A stretch of DNA of 64,000 bases from a virus, in IMG/VR virus record IMGVR_UViG_3300037070_001217, positions 1 through 64,000 of that record. The stretch is one strand, 5' to 3'. The notes beneath the pieces are model-generated. The model was given only the letters and a program-made list of their open reading frames with translations, made no database searches and was not told where the DNA came from. This document shows, in pieces, positions 62,058 to 64,000 of the stretch (position 1 is its first letter; every line of letters begins with the position of its first letter). The position numbers were made by a program, and so were the translations under genes.

Positions 62058-63056
62058 ATGACCATCACCGCATATGCCGATGGCGGCGTATCGCCACGAA
62101 CTAACGTCTATGCGGAGCGGCAAATGCTCCGCTATGCCAAGCCCGTCATGGTCTTGGAGAAGCTCGGCCTGACCAAGCCGATGCCGAAGAACAAGACGGA
62201 CACGATCAAGTTCCGTCGCCCGAAAGTGTTCTCTGCCGCCACGACCCCGTTGGTCGAGGGCGTCACCCCGACCGAAACGCAGTTCTCCTATGAGGACGTC
62301 TCCGCGACCTTGCGCCAGTATGGCCAAGTCGTTGTCGTTACTGACAAAATAGAAGACCTTCATGAAGACCCGGTGCTAAACGATGCATCGATGCAGGCGG
62401 GCGAGAATATCGGCCGCACTATCGAGGCGCTGAACTACGGCATCGTCCGCGCAGGCACCTCCGTCTACTATGCGAACGGCACCCAGCGCACTGACGTCAA
62501 CACCCCGATCACGCTGTCCAAGCAGCGCGCGGTGCTGCGTTCCCTGAAGGCGCTCAAGGCGCAGAAGATCACCCGAAGCCTGTCACCCTCCAGTGACTAC
62601 GGCACAAGGGCGGTCGAAGCGGCTTACGTCGCGGTGGCCCACACCGACGTCGAAAGCGATATCCGCAATCTTCCGGGCTTCAAGACGGTGTCCGAGTACG
62701 GCACCCGCAATCCGGTTTCGGAATACGAGATCGGCTCGGTCGAGGACGTTCGCTACATCCTGTCGCCAGACCTCAACCCGTTCCTCGATGCCGGTGGCGC
62801 GAGGGGCACGATGGTGTCGACGTCTGGCACCAGCGCCGACGTCTACCCGATCATCTATTTCGGGCAGGACGCTTGGGGAATGGTGGCGCTTCGCGGCCAA
62901 GGCGCTGTGTCTCCTACGATTATTCCGGTTGGACAGAAGACCAAGGACGATCCGCTCGGCCAGCGTGGGTACGTCGGCTGGAAAACGTGGCACGCCGCCC
63001 TGATCCTCAATCAGGCTTGGATGTCCCGGCTCGAGGTCGCGGTGACCTTGCTCTAA
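62058..63056 (+). CDS. Major capsid protein, N4-gp56 family
   Basis: 332 residues; ATG 62058 follows a 34-base gap after the scaffold gene. The family pattern is clear: ERQMLRYAKPVMVLEKLGL near the N-terminus, KTDTIKFRRPKVFSA and LVEGVTPTETQFSYEDVSAT, GQVVVVTDKIEDLHEDPVLN, ALNYGIVRAGTSVYYANG and the C-terminal YVGWKTWHAALILNQAWMSR. These proteins adopt the HK97-type fold and build the icosahedral shell. A terminator follows the gene, as often seen after highly expressed capsid genes. Confidence 0.9.
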   Translation: MTITAYADGGVSPRTNVYAERQMLRYAKPVMVLEKLGLTKPMPKNKTDTIKFRRPKVFSAATTPLVEGVTPTETQFSYEDVSATLRQYGQVVVVTDKIEDLHEDPVLNDASMQAGENIGRTIEALNYGIVRAGTSVYYANGTQRTDVNTPITLSKQRAVLRSLKALKAQKITRSLSPSSDYGTRAVEAAYVAVAHTDVESDIRNLPGFKTVSEYGTRNPVSEYEIGSVEDVRYILSPDLNPFLDAGGARGTMVSTSGTSADVYPIIYFGQDAWGMVALRGQGAVSPTIIPVGQKTKDDPLGQRGYVGWKTWHAALILNQAWMSRLEVAVTLL

Positions 63057-63066
63057 CCCACTTGGC

Positions 63067-63093
63067 GGCGGGCACATCCCGCCGTCTTTTTTT
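63067..63093 (+). terminator. Rho-independent terminator after the major capsid gene
   Basis: GGCGGG (63067-63072) and CCCGCC (63078-63083) pair over a five-base loop, then GTC and seven Ts. It lies ten bases after the capsid stop and before the next head gene, and likely sets the high capsid-to-decoration ratio. Confidence 0.8.
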
Positions 63094-63118
63094 CAATCTG
63101 GAATAAGGAGCCTTCACC

Positions 63119-63685
63119 ATGAAAGGCACAGCGAGAAGCGGAGCGTTCACTGGAACTGGCGCGACCGTCAATGTCGAACTCGGCTGGATACCAAATTCAG
63201 TCGAACTCTTTAACTCAACGGACGGCACGATCGCCACGATCGCCTACCTGATCCCGTTGGTGGTGGCGTTTACTTCTGGCGGCACGGCCACGATCTCCTC
63301 CGGGTCGACCATTCGCGGCGCGACCTCGGGTGCTACGGCCACCGTGGCTGACGTGCAGATTGCTTCCGGCACCTTTGCCGCTGGCACTGCCGCCGGGAAC
63401 CTCACCCTTGTCGAAGGCACGCTCACCGGCACCTTCGGCTCGGAAAACATCGTCGTCACCAACCTTGCTTCCGGCACGATCGGCACCGATGACGCCACCG
63501 TCACCGCCCCCACCGTCACTTGCTATTCCAACAACAGCGCGGCGGTAGCGACAGCGAGCGGCACGTCAGCGATTAGCCGTTACGAGGGCGCGACGGCATC
63601 GACCGGGAAGGGCTTCACCGTTGGATCGGTTGCCGCGACTGCAGGCAAGCTGTTCCGGTGGCGTGCCCTCCGCGACGACGCATAA
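63119..63685 (+). CDS. Beta-rich head protein (decoration candidate)
   Basis: 188 residues; ATG 63119 has AAGGAGCC upstream. It begins TARSGAFTGTGATVNVELGW and is Gly/Thr/Ala-rich throughout, made of short beta strands with a repeat feel (TISSGSTIRGATSGATATVA), ending KLFRWRALRDDA. Small beta proteins right after the capsid gene are usually decoration or spike-like head proteins. Assigned by composition and position. Confidence 0.6.
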   Translation: MKGTARSGAFTGTGATVNVELGWIPNSVELFNSTDGTIATIAYLIPLVVAFTSGGTATISSGSTIRGATSGATATVADVQIASGTFAAGTAAGNLTLVEGTLTGTFGSENIVVTNLASGTIGTDDATVTAPTVTCYSNNSAAVATASGTSAISRYEGATASTGKGFTVGSVAATAGKLFRWRALRDDA

Positions 63686-63696
63686 GGAGAACGCAC

Positions 63697-64000
63697 ATGC
63701 CATACACCACACTGGACGCCGCCGCTGCGCGGAGGGCGATCTATCACGGCGACGACGCTACGCTCGAGCGCTACCTGCGCGAGGGCGGGCAGAGTCCGAC
63801 AACGCCCATGTCGACAACGGCGACGACTGGCCTCCTGTCGCCCGGCACCAACCTGATCAACAAGGCGACAGGCGGGTTCACGTACACCCTGCCTCCCGCC
63901 ACCGGCAGTCAGACCGTCGTCAGGGCGGTCGTGCAGACGGCGATCACCAGCGGCAACGGCATCATTAAGACGGCGACGGTCGCTGACTTCATGGTGGGCA
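63697..64000 (+). CDS. N-terminal part of a head/virion protein (cut by window end)
   Basis: At least 101 residues from ATG 63697, with AAGGAGAAC upstream, running open to the window end. The start has a short charged helix (AAAARRAIYHGDDATLERYL), then TGLLSPGTNLINKATGGFTY and beta strands TVVRAVVQTAITSGNG. It probably continues as the fragment at 1..192 if the molecule is circular or permuted. Likely a head decoration or adaptor-side protein. Confidence 0.6.
   Translation, partial: MPYTTLDAAAARRAIYHGDDATLERYLREGGQSPTTPMSTTATTGLLSPGTNLINKATGGFTYTLPPATGSQTVVRAVVQTAITSGNGIIKTATVADFMVG

Overview
The window is almost the whole genome of a GC-rich tailed phage with a podovirus-like (short-tailed) gene set. 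Hallmarks are an N4-gp56-type major capsid protein (62058..63056), a large portal, a SU10-type adaptor, glycine-rich ejection-type proteins and a 3341-residue polyvalent protein. No integrase, DNA polymerase, primase, RNA polymerase or tRNA gene was recognised. GC content and gene style suggest an alphaproteobacterial host, but that is inference. The last gene (63697..64000) and the first fragment (1..192) read like two ends of one virion protein. The molecule is therefore probably circular or circularly permuted and only a little longer than 64 kb.

Layout. (1) Rightward late genes, 57569..64000 continuing through 1..24454: terminase nuclease half, portal, scaffold-like protein, major capsid, head proteins, adaptor, nozzle-like protein, S74-chaperone spike, ejection-type proteins, a virion cell-wall hydrolase, the polyvalent protein and a lysis cassette. 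(2) Leftward early genes, 44443..24459: about 45 small, tightly overlapping genes in successive operons, including YbcO-like nuclease, RecT/Bet annealase, zinc-finger proteins, a secreted HExxH peptidase, a ParB-like protein, an adenine methyltransferase, a DnaA domain IV-like protein and an Acb2/Tad1-like candidate cyclic-nucleotide sponge. (3) Rightward middle genes, 44555..57337: VRR-NUC nuclease, RepA/DnaB-like helicase ATPase, terminase small subunit, the terminase ATPase half, an HNH endonuclease, a run of small HTH and zinc proteins, candidate structured RNAs and a 946-residue repetitive virion protein.

How it fits together. The early operons share a short palindrome (consensus YGTRNYACR, best form CGTAGTACG). 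It occurs 16 times in nine intergenic regions, and in four promoters it lies between the -35 and -10 boxes with a second copy 22-23 bp upstream. The only rightward gene inside the early block encodes a BrnA-like ribbon-helix-helix protein (41735..41950) and starts beside two copies, so it is the natural candidate for a regulator of the whole early programme.

Most unusual features: the large terminase is split into an ATPase gene (48014..48808) and a nuclease gene (57569..58321) about 8.8 kb apart, with an HNH endonuclease next to the break; the polyvalent protein joins ParB/DdrB-like, zeta-kinase-like, metallopeptidase, ADP-ribosyltransferase-like and GNAT-like domains, and its frame passes through two small out-of-frame ORFs that look more protein-like than the giant frame; and a ~190-base untranslated stretch (52150..52350) folds into five consecutive stem-loops. 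Annotation rests on reading motifs by eye; no database search was run.
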